Assembly: GCF_009791395.1 (NCBI RefSeq)
Contig: NZ_WSZK01000001.1
Span: 112,236-176,235, forward strand
Direction of reading: 5' to 3'
Length of the DNA: 64,000 nt
Source: Halomarina oriensis
GTDB taxonomy: Archaea; Halobacteriota; Halobacteria; Halobacteriales; Haloarculaceae
Shown here: positions 33,782 through 43,383 of the stretch, piece by piece
Position numbering within the stretch: position 1 is the first letter of the stretch
How the letters are laid out: each line of letters opens with the position of its first letter
Translations under genes and position numbers: made by a program
The notes under the pieces: model-generated
The model's input: only the letters and a program-made list of their open reading frames with translations
Told to the model about the DNA's origin: nothing
Database searches by the model: none

Positions 33782-36319
33782 ATGTCGGGACCGCTCCGCT
33801 CGGTCGTGCCGGACTTCGTCCGCAAGAGCTACGCCCGCAAGTTCGGGATCGTCCTACTCATCCTAGGGATCTCCGTCGGACTTGTCGGTGTGGTGACGAC
33901 CGCACAGATGCAACAGCAACTCAACGAGGGTGCTGACGAACAGTACGCAAGCTTCGCCGCCAGTGAGGCCCACAGCCTCGACGCGTGGCACCAACGGAAC
34001 ACGGGGTTCGCTCCCTCGATAGCACAGTCCGACGCCGTGCAGAGCGGTGAGGAGACGCGCGTGCAACTCTCCTTGTCCGGATGGATGGACCGACTCCCGA
34101 ACGGGACGTACGGTATCCACTACGTCGACTACGCGAGCAACGAGGTCGCCGCGTCGACGAACAGCAACTACACGAACGAGAACCTGGGGAACATCGGGGA
34201 GCCGTGGACGGACGACGGCGAGGTCTACGCGGAGACCGCCTCCTTCGAGGGGTTCGGTGAGGAGCAGTACGTCTCCGACCCGTTTTTCGTGATGAACGGT
34301 GACCACGCGATTCCGATGGTCGCGTACGCGGCCCCCGTCGAGGGACAGCCCAACGAGTTCGTCGTGGTGACGGTTCGCTTCGACAGCTACCAGTCGGTGT
34401 CGATGAGCGGTGACCAGACGAACGCCGAGATTTCGCTCGTCGGTCCGAACGGCGAGGTCGTCATGCGCCACGCCCACCAGCTGGGTCACTCCTGGCTGCC
34501 GGGCAACCTCGACCGCGCGGCGCTCGAAGAGCGCTCGTCCGGGATGGACGGCATGCACTCGGGCGACATGGGAGGAATGGACATGTCCGAGATGGACCAC
34601 TCCGGCGTCCCCGAAGCCTACCAGTCGGACTCGATGGAGTTCACGCAGTTCGACGACTCGACGGGCCTGCTGGAGACCGCCAACCGCGAAGGTGGCTCCG
34701 ACACGGTCCGTGACGGTCAGGCACCCGGCGCGTTCGCCGGCCTGCTCGCCAGCGGTGGGCAGACGCTGAGCTACTCGACGGTCGGCGACACGGGTTGGGT
34801 CGTCGTCACCGAGACGCCGATGTCCGCCGCCTACTCGACGGGCATCACGCAGTTCAGTCTGCTCGGCTCGGGCCTCGCGGTCCTGTTCATCGGTGTGTTC
34901 GGTATCGCACTCGGAACCAGTTCCGCTCGGACCGTCAACCGCCTGCGCGGCAAGGCAGAGCAGATGGAGGAGGGGAACTTCGACGTCGACCTTCAGACCT
35001 CCCGTATCGACGAGTTCGGTCGGCTCTATCAGGGCTTCGCGTCGATGCGTGACCGCGTCCGCGGTCAGATCGAGGAGACGGAGTCCGCCCGTGCGGAGAC
35101 CGAGGAACTGAACCGTCGACTGGAGACGCGTGCAGACGAGTACAGCCAGGTCATGCAGGCCTGTGCCGCGGGTGACCTCACCCGCCGGATGGACCCCGCC
35201 GACGAGAGCCGTGCGATGGCCGACGTCGCCACGGAGTTCAACGAGATGATCGAGGAGATCGAAGCCACCGTCGACCGCCTGAAGGCGTTCAGCGACGACG
35301 TGGCGACGTCGACCCAGCAGGTGGCGGCGAGCGCCGAGATGATCTCCGAGGAGTCCGCCGACACCTCCGAGTCGCTCGACGACATCAGCGAGGACGCGCG
35401 AAAGCAGAACGAGACGCTCCAGCGAGCGTCCGAGGACATGATCTCTCACCTGACGACCATCGAGGAGATCGCGGCGTCGTCCAACGACGTGGCGTCCATC
35501 GCACGTGAGACCGCAGAGACCGGTCGTGCCGGTCGTGACGCGGCCGCGGACGCGATCCAGTCGATGGAGGCCATCGAGGCCCAGTCCGGCGAGACGGTCG
35601 ACGAGATCGAGCGCCTCGAACGGGAGGTCGCACAGGTCGACGAACTCATCGAGTTCATCTCCGACGTCGCAGAGCAGACCAACATGCTGGCGCTGAACGC
35701 GAACATCGAGGCGTCGCGTGCCGGCGAGTCCGGCGAAGGGTTCGCCGTGGTCGCAAACGAGATCAAGAACCTGGCAGAGGAGACCAAACAGACCGCGGGC
35801 GACATCGAGGACCGACTCGAACGCATCCGCGAACAGACCGAACAGACGGTGGCGGAGGTCCGTGAGAACAGCGACCGTATCTCCGAGAACACCGGGTCCG
35901 TCGAGAACGCGGTCGACGCACTCGACGAGATCGCGGGCTACGCACAGGAGACCAACACCGGGATTCAGGACATCTCCGAGTCGACCGAGGAGCAGGCAGC
36001 GTCGACGGAGGCCATCGTGCGCACGGTGGACGACGCGGCCGCTATCTCCGAGGAGACGACCGTCGAGTCCGAGTTCGTCGCAACGGCGGCGGAGACCCAG
36101 ACCGCCGCACTCCGCGAGATGTCCGGCGGTGCCGGTGACCTCGCCGAACAGGCGACCCGCCTGAGCGACGCACTGGACCGCTTCGAGACCACCGATTCGG
36201 AGGCCGCGGACCTCGACATCGGCGACGCCAGCGAGGCGGCCGCCGAGGCCGACGCGGACGAGGCCGACGAGGAGACGGCCGACGCTGACGACGCCGTCCC
36301 TGCCGAACGGAGCGACTGA
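33782..36319 (+). CDS. Halobacterial transducer (methyl-accepting chemotaxis protein) with Met/His-rich sensor segment
   Basis: 845 residues. TM1 ~21-42, an extracytoplasmic domain 43-357, TM2 ~358-380, HAMP ([23 protein letters not shown]), then the MCP coiled-coil with the conserved tip [19 protein letters not shown] around 630-650 and a very acidic tail. The sensor domain contains His230, His232 and His236, then a stretch with Met255, 258, 263, 266, 268, 271 and His259, 273, resembling copper-binding methionine motifs. It signals to CheA/CheW downstream. Metal (copper) sensing is a plausible but unproven reading. Confidence 0.92.
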   Translation: MSGPLRSVVPDFVRKSYARKFGIVLLILGISVGLVGVVTTAQMQQQLNEGADEQYASFAASEAHSLDAWHQRNTGFAPSIAQSDAVQSGEETRVQLSLSGWMDRLPNGTYGIHYVDYASNEVAASTNSNYTNENLGNIGEPWTDDGEVYAETASFEGFGEEQYVSDPFFVMNGDHAIPMVAYAAPVEGQPNEFVVVTVRFDSYQSVSMSGDQTNAEISLVGPNGEVVMRHAHQLGHSWLPGNLDRAALEERSSGMDGMHSGDMGGMDMSEMDHSGVPEAYQSDSMEFTQFDDSTGLLETANREGGSDTVRDGQAPGAFAGLLASGGQTLSYSTVGDTGWVVVTETPMSAAYSTGITQFSLLGSGLAVLFIGVFGIALGTSSARTVNRLRGKAEQMEEGNFDVDLQTSRIDEFGRLYQGFASMRDRVRGQIEETESARAETEELNRRLETRADEYSQVMQACAAGDLTRRMDPADESRAMADVATEFNEMIEEIEATVDRLKAFSDDVATSTQQVAASAEMISEESADTSESLDDISEDARKQNETLQRASEDMISHLTTIEEIAASSNDVASIARETAETGRAGRDAAADAIQSMEAIEAQSGETVDEIERLEREVAQVDELIEFISDVAEQTNMLALNANIEASRAGESGEGFAVVANEIKNLAEETKQTAGDIEDRLERIREQTEQTVAEVRENSDRISENTGSVENAVDALDEIAGYAQETNTGIQDISESTEEQAASTEAIVRTVDDAAAISEETTVESEFVATAAETQTAALREMSGGAGDLAEQATRLSDALDRFETTDSEAADLDIGDASEAAAEADADEADEETADADDAVPAERSD

Positions 36320-36367
36320 GATGGCCGGCAGCGAGCACCATCACACGAACACGCCCGGAGGCCGAGC

Positions 36368-36868
36368 GTGAGCGAGGCCGAGTCCGGCGACACGACGGAG
36401 ACGCGTGAACTCGTCGAGTTCATCACCGTCGTCGTCGGCGACGCCCGCTACGCCTTCGAGGTGGGCCGCGTCGCACAGGTGACCGACGTCCCCCGCATCA
36501 CGCGGCTTCCACGGACGGCGGACCTGGTCGCGGGCCTCGCCAGCGTCAACGGCGAGATGGTCTGCGTGCTCGACACGCGGGCCGCCTTCGACCTCCCACC
36601 GAGCGACGACGACGGCAAACTCGTCGTCCTCGAACGGACGGACGACGAGGCACAGACCATCGGCGTCCTCGTCGACGACATCGGCGACGTGGAGCGCTAC
36701 CCGGTCGACGCCATCGAGCGACCGGAGGAACGACCGAGCGCCGCGACGGGGCCGTGGGTCACGGCCGTCGTCGGTGCGAAGACGACTACGAACGGTGACG
36801 TTGCGGTCCTCGGCGTCGAGCGACTGGCAGCGAGCATCACCCCCGAACAGGAGACTACACAGCAATGA
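36368..36868 (+). CDS. cheW: Chemotaxis adaptor CheW
   Basis: 166 residues from GTG 36368; GGAGG at 36357-36361 is a good ribosome-binding site six bases before it. A single CheW domain: VEFITVVVGDARYAFEVGRVAQVTDVPRITRLP, GLASVNGEMVCVLDTRAAF, IGVLVDDIGDVERY. It links the Htr transducer to CheA. A 16-codon ORF (36321-36371) fills the gap after htr and ends in a GTGA overlap with this start. The stop overlaps cheY by ATGA. Confidence 0.93.
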   Translation: MSEAESGDTTETRELVEFITVVVGDARYAFEVGRVAQVTDVPRITRLPRTADLVAGLASVNGEMVCVLDTRAAFDLPPSDDDGKLVVLERTDDEAQTIGVLVDDIGDVERYPVDAIERPEERPSAATGPWVTAVVGAKTTTNGDVAVLGVERLAASITPEQETTQQ

Positions 36869-37239
36869 GCGACACTATCGGCATTCTCATCGTCGACGAC
36901 TCCGACTACATGCGGAGCCGTCTCAAGAACGTCCTCGACGATACGCGGTACTACATCGTCGACGAAGCACCCAACGGCGCGTGGGCCGTCCAGAAGTACA
37001 AGGAACACGCCGCCGACGTCGACGTCGTCCTGATGGACATCGTCATGCGGAAGGCGAACGGCGTGAAGGCGACGGCCGCCATCAAGCACATCGACCCGGA
37101 CGCACGCGTGTTGATGTGTACGTCGGTCGGCCAGCGCAAGAAGATGAAGCTCGCGGCCCGCGCGGGTGCGGACGGCTACGTGACGAAACCGTTCGACGAC
37201 GACGACATCATCGAGGCAATCGACGGCGTCCTCGCATGA
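36865..37239 (+). CDS. cheY: Chemotaxis response regulator CheY
   Basis: 124 residues. Acidic pair Asp11-Asp12, phospho-acceptor Asp58 in VVLMDIVM, Thr/Ser in MCTSVG, and the lysine in YVTKPF. A stand-alone receiver domain that carries the signal to the archaellum motor through adaptor proteins. Overlaps cheW and a 19-codon ORF that leads into cheA. Confidence 0.95.
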   Translation: MSDTIGILIVDDSDYMRSRLKNVLDDTRYYIVDEAPNGAWAVQKYKEHAADVDVVLMDIVMRKANGVKATAAIKHIDPDARVLMCTSVGQRKKMKLAARAGADGYVTKPFDDDDIIEAIDGVLA

Positions 37240-37295
37240 GCGACGCGACGAGTACCGCTGTCGACCAACGCGGACGGGAGGAGCGCCGCGGATGA
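37236..37295 (+). CDS. 19-codon coupling ORF between cheY and cheA
   Basis: ATG 37236 overlaps the cheY stop and its TGA (37293-37295) overlaps the cheA ATG, so the 52-base gap is one short open frame. Product is 19 residues (ends GREERRG). cheB is commonly found near cheA in haloarchaea and is absent here; this may be a remnant or just a ribosome hand-over device. Confidence 0.3.
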   Translation: MSDATSTAVDQRGREERRG

Positions 37296-40200
37296 CGGTC
37301 AGCGATGAGTTCGTCCGTGAGAGCACGTCCCAACTCCGAGACCTGAGCGACGGGCTCATCGCCATCGAACAGGCACCCGGTGACGGGGCGACGCTCGACG
37401 AGGCGTTCCGTACCGCACACAGCCTGAAGGGTAACTGTGCGATGGCGGGCCTCACCGAGGCGAGTGCGGTCGCACACGCCGTCGAGGACGTGCTCGGTGC
37501 CGTCCGGACCGGCGAGGTCCTCCCCGAACCGGACCTCATCGACGCCGCGCTCGACGGGACCGACAGCATCGAGTCGCTCGTCGAAGCCGCCCGGACCGGC
37601 GACACCGAGACCGTCGAGTACGAGGCGTCTATCGAGACGCTCCGCGAGACGCTCGCCGCTCGCCGGGAGGCCGACGCCGACGCCGACCCGGTCGTCCGGA
37701 CCGACGACTCGGCGGCCGAAGAGGAGCCGGAGGCTCCGCCGGACGACCTCGACGCCGACGTGCTCGACGCGCTCGACACCGCCGCTGAGTACGACGACCT
37801 CGACGAACTGCTGGCGGCGATGGACGACGACGAGGGCCTCGACGAGATGCCCGACCTCCCCGAAGCGAAGCAGTTGAACGAGGGGTCGGCGACCGACGAG
37901 ACTGCGGACGAGACACCGGTCTCGTCCGGCGACGGACCGTTCGCGGCTCCCGACGAGGCGTCGACACCCGAACCGACCGGAGACGCCCCGGCCCCCACCG
38001 AGGACGACGCGGACCCGTTCGCGTCGGTGCAGGCGGAGGTGGCCGAGGAGGAGTCGAATCTCGCGGAACTGCAGGCGGAGATCGACGCGGTGTCGTTCGG
38101 GGAGTTCGACGAGGACGACGACCTCTCCATCGAGGAACTCGTCGAGGGGGTCGACGACGAAACCGTCGCTGCGAGCGACGAGACCGACGAGAACGGTGGC
38201 TTCCGGTTCGGTGAAGACCGGGAGGACGCTTCGGACGCTCCGAATGCCGCCGAGACCGACGCGGACGACGCGTTCGGCGAACCGTTCGGGGCGGACCCCG
38301 AGGGGGCCACCCCCGTGGAGGCCGACGCCGGCTTCGACGGGTCCGGCCCGTTCGCGGACGCACCGGCCGACGACGTCGCCGAGGCGACCGCGGCAGGCGG
38401 TCAGAGCGAGGACGGGTCCGACGACGGGTTCGACGGCTCCGGTCCGTTCGCGGCTCCCGACGAGGCGTCGACACCCGAACCGACCGGAGACGCCCCGGCC
38501 CCCACCGAGGACGACGCGGACCCGTTCGCGTCGGTGCAGGCGGAGGTGGCCGAGGAGGAGTCGAATCTCGCGGAACTGCAGGCGGAGATCGACGCGGTGT
38601 CGTTCGGGGAGTTCGACGAGGACGACGACCTCTCCATCGAGGAGCTCATCGAGGCCGACCCGGCCGCCGAGGCGGACGAGGCCGTCCCCGAGACGGGGAC
38701 GCCCGAGGCGTCGACGACGCCGTCGGTTCCGACCGTCTCGAGCGACCTCACGCCGGCGGTCGTGGCGACCGACGAGCCAGCACCGACGGTTCCGTCGGTC
38801 GCTCCGAGGCCGCCCGAACACCCGGCGGACCTCACCCCCGCGGTCGGTGCCGCGAGCGGCGAGGCGGCGGTCCCGGAGCGACCGTCGGTGGCGACCGAGG
38901 CCGGTCCCGACGCCACGGACTCGGCCACGGGGGACGCACCGGCCGACTACGCGGCGATGGGCTGGGGGGAGCTCCAGTCACACGCCGCCGACCGGTCGGT
39001 GTACCGACCCGGCATGACCCGGACGGGCGTCGAGGCCGCGCTCGCGGCCCTCGACGACGGTGCGGACACGGAGACGGCCATCGCCGCCGGTCGACCCGAC
39101 GAGTCGGACGAACCGGACGAGTCCGTGTCGGCGTCGACCGACACACCACCGGTTCCCGAGCACCCGGCGGACCTCACGCCCGCAATCGGTGCCGCGAACG
39201 GCGAGGTCGACGTGCCCGAGCGTCCCGCCGAGGCGACGGACGCACCCGCGGTGCCGGACGTACCGACGGACCTCACGCCCGCGGTCTCGGCTGCGGAGGG
39301 GGCGGTCGACGTGCCGGACCGGCCGGCCGAGGCCACCGCCGACCCGGAGCCGGAACCGGAACTCGACACGGACGTCGAGGACCTGCTGGCCGACACCGGC
39401 TTCGACGACCTCGCGGCGGCCGACGACGAGGAGTCGGCGGCGGAACCGGAACTCGACCCCGAGGTCGACGACCTGCTCGACTCCTCGTTCGAGGAGCGCG
39501 AGACGGACGTCGAGTTCGCGCGTGACACCGCGACCGAGGCGTTCGAAGACCGGTTCGGACAGCTGTTCGGCGCGGACGAGGCGGCGGTCACGCGGACCGT
39601 CACCTCGCTCGCGGAGAGTTCAGCGGCGGACCTGTTCGCGGACCCGGCCGACGAACGGGGCGGGGTCGAGCGTGACCGCGTCCAGTCCATCACCGTCGAC
39701 GTGGAGAACGCCGAGGCGCTGCTGTCGATGGTCGAGGAGCTGACCGCGACCCGGTTCCGTCTGGAGGGGGCGCTCGAAGACGCCCGCTCCGAGGAGACCG
39801 TCGACGCGCTCTCGGGGCTCCAGTCGGTCACCGCGAACCTGCGGAAGACCGTCATGGACCTGCGGCTGATGCCGTTCGAGACGGCGACGCGGGACCTCCA
39901 GCGGCTGGTGCGCGACACCGCTCGCGCTCAGGACAAGCAGGTCGCGCTCGACGTGAGCGGCCGCGAGGTCGGTCTCGACCGGTCGGTCATCGACCGACTC
40001 AGTGCGCCGCTGGTCCACGTGGTCCGGAACGCCGTCGACCACGGTATCGAGACCCCCGAGAGCCGCGAGGCCATCGGGAAGGACGCACAGGGGACCGTCG
40101 AGGTACGCGCCGAGCGTGCCCGCGACGGTGTCGTCATCGAGATCGAGGACGACGGCCGCGGTATCGACGTCGACGCCGTCCGCCAGCGCGTCGTCGACAA

Positions 40201-40771
40201 CGACCTGTTGAGCGCCGAGGAGGCGAGCGAACTCCCCTCCGAGGAGCTCTACCCCTACGTCTTCGAACCCGGCTTCTCGACGGCCGAAGAGGTGACGGAC
40301 GTGAGCGGTCGTGGCGTCGGAATGGACGTCGTCGACCGCGTCACCGCCGACCTCGGTGGCAGCGTCGAGGTCGAGAGCACGCCCGGCGAGGGGACGACCG
40401 TCCGCCTGCGACTGCCCATCACGGTGGCCGTCGCGGAGGTCATGTTCGTCCAGTCGGGCGAGGAGCGCTACGGCATCCCGATGACCGCCATCGAGGAGGT
40501 CGACGAACTCGACGCCGTCGCGGGCGACCGGCCGCTGGTCCGTCTCGCGGAGGCGCTCGACACGCCCGGCACCCACGCGGAGACGGGCGTCGCGGTTCGA
40601 CTGCGACCGGAGACGCGGGACGTGGCACTGCAGTGTGACCGGGTCGTCGAGACCCGAGAGGTCGTCATCCGCCCGTTCGAGGGCGCGCTCGGCGAGGTGC
40701 CGGGCGTCAGCGGCGCGACGCTGCTGGGTGACGGAGAGCTGGTGAACATCATCGACGTGGCAACGATATGA
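37292..40771 (+). CDS. cheA: Chemotaxis histidine kinase CheA with greatly expanded linker
   Basis: 1159 residues, far longer than the ~650-700 usual for haloarchaeal CheA. P1 (Hpt) at the N-terminus has phospho-accepting His43 (FRTAHSLKGN). P3 starts near residue 800 (ITVDVENAEALL), P4 has the H/N box HVVRNAVDHG near 909-918, DDGRGID near 953 and GRGVGMD near 1007, and P5 (CheW-like) runs from ~1043. Between ~130 and 790 lies an acidic low-complexity linker with no clear P2 domain. It contains a 67-residue exact duplication (residues ~216-282 and ~385-451) and several copies of a motif like PADLTPAVGAA...VPERP. Confidence 0.93.
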   Translation: MTVSDEFVRESTSQLRDLSDGLIAIEQAPGDGATLDEAFRTAHSLKGNCAMAGLTEASAVAHAVEDVLGAVRTGEVLPEPDLIDAALDGTDSIESLVEAARTGDTETVEYEASIETLRETLAARREADADADPVVRTDDSAAEEEPEAPPDDLDADVLDALDTAAEYDDLDELLAAMDDDEGLDEMPDLPEAKQLNEGSATDETADETPVSSGDGPFAAPDEASTPEPTGDAPAPTEDDADPFASVQAEVAEEESNLAELQAEIDAVSFGEFDEDDDLSIEELVEGVDDETVAASDETDENGGFRFGEDREDASDAPNAAETDADDAFGEPFGADPEGATPVEADAGFDGSGPFADAPADDVAEATAAGGQSEDGSDDGFDGSGPFAAPDEASTPEPTGDAPAPTEDDADPFASVQAEVAEEESNLAELQAEIDAVSFGEFDEDDDLSIEELIEADPAAEADEAVPETGTPEASTTPSVPTVSSDLTPAVVATDEPAPTVPSVAPRPPEHPADLTPAVGAASGEAAVPERPSVATEAGPDATDSATGDAPADYAAMGWGELQSHAADRSVYRPGMTRTGVEAALAALDDGADTETAIAAGRPDESDEPDESVSASTDTPPVPEHPADLTPAIGAANGEVDVPERPAEATDAPAVPDVPTDLTPAVSAAEGAVDVPDRPAEATADPEPEPELDTDVEDLLADTGFDDLAAADDEESAAEPELDPEVDDLLDSSFEERETDVEFARDTATEAFEDRFGQLFGADEAAVTRTVTSLAESSAADLFADPADERGGVERDRVQSITVDVENAEALLSMVEELTATRFRLEGALEDARSEETVDALSGLQSVTANLRKTVMDLRLMPFETATRDLQRLVRDTARAQDKQVALDVSGREVGLDRSVIDRLSAPLVHVVRNAVDHGIETPESREAIGKDAQGTVEVRAERARDGVVIEIEDDGRGIDVDAVRQRVVDNDLLSAEEASELPSEELYPYVFEPGFSTAEEVTDVSGRGVGMDVVDRVTADLGGSVEVESTPGEGTTVRLRLPITVAVAEVMFVQSGEERYGIPMTAIEEVDELDAVAGDRPLVRLAEALDTPGTHAETGVAVRLRPETRDVALQCDRVVETREVVIRPFEGALGEVPGVSGATLLGDGELVNIIDVATI
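37937..38643 (+). repeat. 200-bp exact direct repeat inside cheA
   Basis: Bases 37937-38136 and 38444-38643 appear identical, spaced 507 bp apart (169 codons, in frame). They encode a Glu/Asp-rich helical segment (EVAEEESNLAELQAEIDAVSF). Recombination between them would remove or add 169 codons without breaking the frame. Identity at third positions means a recent duplication. Confidence 0.85.
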
Positions 40772-41412
40772 GCAAGACGAGCAATCAGAACCGAGGCGCG
40801 ACGGGTCACCGCATCGACGTGGAGTCGTTGGCGGTGCTCAACCGACTCGGCGACATCGGCATCGGCGGTATCGAACAGCGCCTCCAGCGCTTGAAACAGG
40901 ACGCGAACGTCACCTCCGAGCAGGTCGCACACGGCTACGCACGGCCGGACCTGCTCGACGTGACGTTCGAGAACAACGAACGCGTCGGCGTGAAGATGAA
41001 GCTCCCCGGCGCACCGTTCGGCTTCGCGCTCGTCTGGTTCCCGATGACGAGTGCGAACAACGCCGCACGGCTGATGCTTCAGGACGTGCTCAACGAGGGC
41101 CAGACACCCTCGCACAAGATGGCTCGGAGCGCCATCACCGAACTCGGCGGCATGGTCGCCGCCGGCTTCGTCGACGCGTGGGCCGACACGTTCGAGCAGG
41201 AGATCGACCTCGGCGCACCGACACCGGTCCAGGCGACCGAGCAGGCACTGGTCGGCAACGTGCTCGAAGAGGGCGAGGACCTGGGGCTGTACGTCTCCTC
41301 GGCGGTTCGACTGCCGAGCTACGACATCAGCCTCAACGTCCTGCTGTTCCCGCGCAACGCGGTGTTGCTCCAGATCCTCGACCGCATCGACGTCCAGCGA
41401 GTCCGCCGATGA
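40768..41412 (+). CDS. CheC-like protein, single domain
   Basis: 214 residues, ATGA overlap with cheA. One CheC/FliY-type domain: AITELGGMVAAGFVDAWADTFEQEID is the E-x-x-N-like helix region, with SYDISLNVLLFPRNAVLLQILDRI at the end. The first CheC signature (E...GN) is altered. CheC proteins act as CheY-P phosphatases or adaptors in archaea. It precedes a two-domain CheC gene in the same operon. Confidence 0.8.
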   Translation: MSKTSNQNRGATGHRIDVESLAVLNRLGDIGIGGIEQRLQRLKQDANVTSEQVAHGYARPDLLDVTFENNERVGVKMKLPGAPFGFALVWFPMTSANNAARLMLQDVLNEGQTPSHKMARSAITELGGMVAAGFVDAWADTFEQEIDLGAPTPVQATEQALVGNVLEEGEDLGLYVSSAVRLPSYDISLNVLLFPRNAVLLQILDRIDVQRVRR

Positions 41413-42680
41413 TGCTCGACGTGGAGGCGTTGGGCACCTTCTACGAGATGGCCCGCGAGGGGGCGGAACTCGCCGCTGGGCGACTGACGCCGATGACGGA
41501 CATCCAGACGCGCGTCGGCGTGACGCGCCTGGATTTCACCACCGGTCCCGCCATCCGTGCGGAACTCGACGACGACGTCCGGAAGGTCGGCATCCGCGTC
41601 GAACTCACCGGCGGCGTCGAGGGGACCTCGCTGTTGCTGTTCGACGAGGACAGCGCCCGCGAGGTGGCCGCGACGCTCACCGAGGGGATGGACGACGGCC
41701 TCACGCAGAGCGCCGTCGCCGAGGTCAGCCAGATCATGAACAGCGGCTTCGTCGACGGCTGGGCGGACGTGCTCCAGACGGAAATCGACGTCACGACGCC
41801 GGAGTACGTCGACGGCACCTCGCCCGACGCGTTCCTCGACGAGGAGGACATCACGCCGGCCGACGAACTGGCGCTGGTCTTCCGGAGTCAGATCGAGGCC
41901 GTCGGCACGGAGTTCGCGTTCAAACACTACTTCATGCCCGAGCGCGACTCCATCGAGTCGCTGTTCGAGCGCCGGACCGCGGGCTACTCACTGGAGTACG
42001 AGAAGCTGGTCGGCTTCGACCGGATGGCCCACCGCGGTGCGGAGACGGTCGCCGAGAACCTGACGAAGATGACGGGTATCGACATGGACGTCGACATCCG
42101 GCGCATCAACTTCGTCTCGCTCGACGCCATCCCGGAGGACGTGCCCGCCGAACCGCAGGTCAGCGTGGCGTTCGGCTTCGACGGCCTGCCCTCGGGCTAC
42201 CTCCTGTTCCTGTTCAGCGAGCGCTCGGCCAACCAGCTCGTGGAGGCGACCGTCGGCGAGTCCGCGAACGACGACGGCCTGAGCGCGATGGGTCAGGACG
42301 CGGTCCAGGAGCTGTCGAACATCATGGCGTCGGGGCTGCTCGACGGGTGGGCGAACCTGCTCGATACGACCATCGACCACACGACGCCCACCTTCGCCCA
42401 CGACATGGGGCCAGCGGTGGTCGACCCGCTCATCGTGGGGCTGTCGGAGGGCCAGGAGTTCGCGTTCGTCTTCGACACCCGGCTGAAGGCCGTCGACACG
42501 GAGTTCGACCTCGACATCTACGCGATTCCCAACGAGACTGACCTCGAAGCCGCACTGGAGCGTCTCGACGTGACGGACGTCGAGGCCGTCCCGATGCAGG
42601 CGGAGTTCTCGGCCGCGACGGGCGGCCCGAACTCCGACGACCTCCAGGAGATCGGCGACATCGAGGGGGTGGACCTGTGA
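41409..42680 (+). CDS. cheC: Two-domain CheC-family protein
   Basis: 423 residues from ATG 41409 (overlap ATGA; ATG 41412 is adjacent). Two consecutive CheC domains: first with AVAEVSQIMNSGFVDGWADVLQTEID, second with AVQELSNIMASGLLDGWANLLDTTID; both keep the Glu and Asn of the active helix (ExxxIM). The domains likely dephosphorylate CheY-P or bind CheD. The C-terminal ~25 residues are a short acidic tail. The stop overlaps cheD by GTGA. Confidence 0.88.
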   Translation: MMLDVEALGTFYEMAREGAELAAGRLTPMTDIQTRVGVTRLDFTTGPAIRAELDDDVRKVGIRVELTGGVEGTSLLLFDEDSAREVAATLTEGMDDGLTQSAVAEVSQIMNSGFVDGWADVLQTEIDVTTPEYVDGTSPDAFLDEEDITPADELALVFRSQIEAVGTEFAFKHYFMPERDSIESLFERRTAGYSLEYEKLVGFDRMAHRGAETVAENLTKMTGIDMDVDIRRINFVSLDAIPEDVPAEPQVSVAFGFDGLPSGYLLFLFSERSANQLVEATVGESANDDGLSAMGQDAVQELSNIMASGLLDGWANLLDTTIDHTTPTFAHDMGPAVVDPLIVGLSEGQEFAFVFDTRLKAVDTEFDLDIYAIPNETDLEAALERLDVTDVEAVPMQAEFSAATGGPNSDDLQEIGDIEGVDL

Positions 42681-43186
42681 AGACGTTCACCTCGACGCCC
42701 GACGACGCGCCGGGTCCCGAACGGCTGCTCGTCGGCGTCTCGAACTACGTCGTCGGGACGGGCGAGCAGACGCTCGTCGCCTACGGGCTGGGCGCGTGTG
42801 TCTCGGTCGTCCTCTACGACGAGTCGGCGGGCGTCGGTGGGGTCACCCACGCGATGCTCCCGAAACAGCCACGGAGCGGCGGGATGCCCGGCAAGTACGT
42901 CGACACGTCCATCGAGTCGCTGCTGCGCGACTGCGTCGGCTCGGGGGCCGGCTTCGGCGACGTCGAGGCGACCATCGTCGGCGGGGCGACCATCTTCGAG
43001 CTGAAGGACCTCGCGGCCGGTGCGGGCGAGCGGAACGTCGAGGCGGCCCGCGAACAACTCGACGCGCTCGACGTGCCCGTCGTCGCCGAGGCGGTCGGCG
43101 GCGAGGCCGGTCGAACGGTCGAACTGGACGTCGCCACCGGGACGGTCACGGTGTCGACGGCGGACGGCGAGACGGAAGTTCTGTAG
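42677..43186 (+). CDS. cheD: Chemoreceptor deamidase CheD
   Basis: 169 residues from GTG 42677. Catalytic Cys41 (LGACVSV) and His58 (GVTHAML) are spaced 17 residues apart as in characterised CheD enzymes. It deamidates glutamines in the transducer and forms a complex with CheC. It is the last gene of the operon; cheB and cheR are not in the cluster. Confidence 0.93.
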   Translation: MKTFTSTPDDAPGPERLLVGVSNYVVGTGEQTLVAYGLGACVSVVLYDESAGVGGVTHAMLPKQPRSGGMPGKYVDTSIESLLRDCVGSGAGFGDVEATIVGGATIFELKDLAAGAGERNVEAAREQLDALDVPVVAEAVGGEAGRTVELDVATGTVTVSTADGETEVL

Positions 43187-43383
43187 GGGGCGATGGGGGT
43201 GACGGTCGCGTCTCCACCGTCACGAGCGCGAAGGGGGTCTGGGGAACCGACGACGACGGCCCGACCCGTCACGGAACGGACCGGTCCGCCCGCGAGAAGG
43301 TGTCAATCGAGGGCACAATCGTTTTCCCCGTTCCTTGGTAACTACGTTCAACCAGCGCGCCGTCGGCGCGCGTGGACCAATAC

